This document shows positions 7,715 to 9,102 of a DNA stretch of 9,102 nt, piece by piece (position 1 is the first letter of the stretch; every line of letters begins with the position of its first letter). Position numbers and translations under genes: made by a program. Source of the stretch: an uncultured Alphaproteobacteria bacterium (lineage in GTDB: Bacteria; Pseudomonadota; Alphaproteobacteria; Reyranellales; Reyranellaceae); NCBI GenBank assembly GCA_903929895.1, contig CAIYWM010001029.1, forward strand, positions 1 to 9,102, read 5' to 3'. The notes below the pieces were generated by a model that saw only the letters and a program-made list of their open reading frames with translations, was not told the origin of the DNA and made no database searches.

Positions 7715-8703
7715 GCCCGCGCGCTGACACCATCCCGATCATCGATCTCGGCCCCTGTCTGGCGGGTGAGCCTGGCGCGATCGAGCGCGCCTCGCGGGAG
7801 TTGCACGCCGCGCTGACCGAAATCGGTTTCTATTTCGTGGTCAATCACGGCGTGCCACCGGATCTGATCCGAAGCACCTTCCATCAGGCCGCACGGTTTC
7901 ATGCCCTGCCGCTGGATCGCAAGATGGAGGTCAGGATCGACAAGCATAATGTCGGGTACCTGCCGATGCGGGGCGATACGCTGCGCACCTCCACGGTCCA
8001 GATCGTCACCAAGCCCAATCTGAACGAAGCCTTCTTCGTCGCGCGCGATCTCCCGGCCGACCACCCCGACGTCGTGGCTGACCGGCGCTTCCGCAGCGCC
8101 AATCGGTGGCCGTCGGACCTGCCGGGCTTTCGCGAGGCTGTCGTTGCCTATTGCGAAACGATGGAGCGGCTGGTCCAGAGGCTGGTGCCGCTCTATGCCC
8201 GCGCCCTCGGCCTGCCGCCGACATACTTCGACGCGCCCTTCGCCGAGCCTCAGTACAAGCTGCGCATGACGCACTACCCGAATCAGCCGGCCCTCGCCGA
8301 CGACGAGTTCGGCATTGCCCCGCACACCGACACCAGCTTCCTCACCCTGTTGGCGCCCAACGACGTGCCCGGCCTGTCGATCCGCAGCCGGGACGGGCGT
8401 TGGATCGAGGCGCCCGTCCTGCCCGATGCCTACCTCGTGAACGGTGGGCAGTTGCTACAGCGCTGGACCAACGATGTCTGCCTCGCCACGCCGCATCGCG
8501 CCGTCAACCGCAGCGGCGGCGAGCGCTATGCCCTGGCCTTCTTCTGCGACAATACCATCGACTGGCCGATCGCCGCCGTGCCGACCGCGGTGGGCCCCGA
8601 CAGGCCGCCGAAGTACGCGACGACCTGCTACACCGACTACATGGTCGAGTACCAGAAACGGACCTACGACCTGCTGAATTCCGACCCGAGAGCTGCCGAA
8701 TGA
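7711..8703 (+). CDS. 2-oxoglutarate/Fe(II)-type oxygenase, isopenicillin N synthase-like (paralogue B)
   Basis: The product is 330 aa. It is collinear with the preceding oxygenase over its full length, at roughly 60-65% identity by eye, with a two-residue longer N-terminus and one extra residue near 135, so the two are an old tandem duplication. The iron triad is intact: H205 and D207 in PHTDTSF, and H262 in TPHRAVN. R272 is again followed by Tyr-Ala (ERYALAFF), so the Ser of the usual Arg-x-Ser is missing here too. Differences from paralogue A cluster in residues 48-75 and 188-196 and at the C-terminus; any of these could tune substrate choice. The start overlaps the upstream stop by four bases (ATGA). 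The nearest purine-rich site, GGAGG at 7690-7694, is 16 bases away, so translation is probably coupled to the first oxygenase. Its own stop overlaps the next ORF in the same way at 8700-8703. Confidence 0.9.
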   Translation: MSPRADTIPIIDLGPCLAGEPGAIERASRELHAALTEIGFYFVVNHGVPPDLIRSTFHQAARFHALPLDRKMEVRIDKHNVGYLPMRGDTLRTSTVQIVTKPNLNEAFFVARDLPADHPDVVADRRFRSANRWPSDLPGFREAVVAYCETMERLVQRLVPLYARALGLPPTYFDAPFAEPQYKLRMTHYPNQPALADDEFGIAPHTDTSFLTLLAPNDVPGLSIRSRDGRWIEAPVLPDAYLVNGGQLLQRWTNDVCLATPHRAVNRSGGERYALAFFCDNTIDWPIAAVPTAVGPDRPPKYATTCYTDYMVEYQKRTYDLLNSDPRAAE

Positions 8704-8891
8704 GCGAGCGGATCAAGCTCGGGCCGGCGTCGTGCTCCATCCCAGCCGGCATCATGGCGATGGCGCGCCGCGCCCGTACGGTCACCGTGACCGATCCGTT
8801 CGCCAACAAGCTTACCTTCAGTGAACCGAACGACCAGAGTTCCTGCTCCATCGGCGCAAAGTCGAGGTCCGGGAGGAAAATGAGACAATGA
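8700..8891 (+). pseudogene. 63-codon ORF resembling an internally deleted VOC/glyoxalase protein
   Basis: The ORF opens at ATG 8700, overlapping the oxygenase stop (ATGA), and closes at 8889-8891, overlapping the next start (ATGA at 8888). Residues 1-16 (MSERIKLGPASCSIPA) look like the first strand of a vicinal oxygen chelate protein, in which a 'xPVLPVxDV' strand leads into the first helix. Residues 26-43 (RTVTVTDPFANKLTFSEP) look like the closing 'DPxGNxLxFxEP' strand, with the Glu that is often a metal ligand. Everything usually between these, about 70-90 residues, is absent. The fold cannot be complete, so a relic with an in-frame internal deletion is the best reading, perhaps kept because it maintains translational coupling to the gene behind it. 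Residues 44-63 are unlike the family and may be read-through of an old intergenic end. The alternative is a genuine short protein of unknown role. Confidence 0.45.
8871..8877 (+). promoter_or_regulatory. Ribosome site for the enolase-superfamily gene
   Basis: GGGAGGA lies ten bases before the ATG at 8888-8890. A nearer ATG at 8880-8882 is in the frame of the small upstream ORF and meets its TGA after three codons, so 8888 is the start that gives a family-like N-terminus. Confidence 0.6.
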
Positions 8892-9102
8892 GTGGGGCAA
8901 CCCTCGCCCGCGTCGAAGCCCACGTCTTCCGCACGCCGATCAAGGATCCCGTCCGCACCTCCTTCGGCACCATGACCGAACGGGCGGCCGTGTTCGTGAG
9001 GGTCGAGGATTCCGACGGCGCCCGAGGCTGGGGTGAGATCTGGTGCAATTTCCCCAACGCCGCCGCCGAACATCGCGCGCTGCTGTTCGCGGACATCGTG
9101 AC
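8888..9102 (+). CDS. Mandelate racemase/muconate lactonizing enzyme-family protein, N-terminal part (partial)
   Basis: The frame is open from ATG 8888 to the right edge, giving 71 residues plus two bases. It reads MSGATLARVEAHVFRTPI, then PVRTSFGTMTERAAVFVRVE, then GARGWGEIWCNFP and AAAEHRALL. This is the N-terminal capping domain of the MR/MLE group of the enolase superfamily (PF02746): a leading strand with the Val-Glu/Arg-x-Pro pattern, a Ser-Phe-Gly segment, 'xxxVFVRVEDxDG' and 'GWGE'. The TIM barrel with the catalytic Lys and metal-binding Asp/Glu residues lies beyond the window, so the subgroup and reaction (racemisation, cycloisomerisation or sugar-acid dehydration) cannot be told. It is the fourth ORF of the rightward operon and overlaps the small upstream ORF by four bases, pointing to a catabolic operon. 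Confidence 0.8.
   Translation, partial: MSGATLARVEAHVFRTPIKDPVRTSFGTMTERAAVFVRVEDSDGARGWGEIWCNFPNAAAEHRALLFADIV

Noticed and set aside
8504..9073. A 189-codon minus-strand frame over the VOC-like relic and enolase-superfamily start
   Set aside because: It is antisense to the oxygenase and MR/MLE coding sequence, which have clear family motifs and coupled starts.

Overview
The window is GC-rich throughout, with strong G/C bias at third codon positions, TGA-dominated stops, GTG/ATG starts and tightly packed genes. It reads like a chromosomal segment of a soil or water alphaproteobacterium (Hyphomicrobiales or Rhodospirillales type). That placement is an impression from protein style and composition, not a proven assignment. 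I see no phage, plasmid, IS, CRISPR, tRNA or rRNA signal.

Layout. (1) 1-39 is the last 12 codons and stop of a rightward gene, probably an amidohydrolase. It is followed by a 278-base stretch (40-317) with no convincing gene but with a small AT-rich 9-base tandem repeat at 72-98. (2) 318-4394 is a leftward three-gene cluster: a large MscS-type mechanosensitive channel, an aldo/keto reductase, and a persulfide dioxygenase fused to a rhodanese domain. The gaps are 19 and 14 bases, so this is probably one operon read from about 4400 down to 318. (3) 4478-6124 is a rightward AlkK-type medium-chain acyl-CoA synthetase, divergent from the channel gene across 83 bases. (4) 6125-6214 is a large imperfect inverted repeat of the 'gtcatcctgagcgaagcgaa' kind. 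It starts on the base after the acyl-CoA synthetase stop and runs into the 3' end of the convergent gene, a small DUF1772-family membrane protein (6203-6637, leftward). (5) From 6728 to the right edge there is a rightward operon. It holds two tandem, paralogous non-heme iron oxygenases of the isopenicillin N synthase-like 2OG-Fe(II) superfamily, a 63-codon ORF that looks like an internally deleted VOC/glyoxalase protein, and the start of a mandelate racemase/muconate lactonizing enzyme-family gene. Each junction in this operon is an ATGA stop/start overlap.

How the genes may work together. The left cluster suggests sulfane-sulfur or glutathione persulfide detoxification plus carbonyl reduction, co-transcribed with an osmotic safety valve. 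The acyl-CoA synthetase activates fatty acids and stands alone, with no alkane or beta-oxidation genes beside it in this window. The right-hand operon looks catabolic: two oxygenases followed by an enolase-superfamily enzyme would fit stepwise oxidation and dehydration or isomerisation of a small organic acid, but the substrate cannot be read from the sequence.

Most deserving of a second look are the oxygenase pair (both keep the iron triad but have Ala in place of the usual Ser of the Arg-x-Ser motif), the VOC relic that preserves translational coupling, and the inverted repeat that supplies the stop codon of the DUF1772 gene. None of these amounts to a demonstrated new system.
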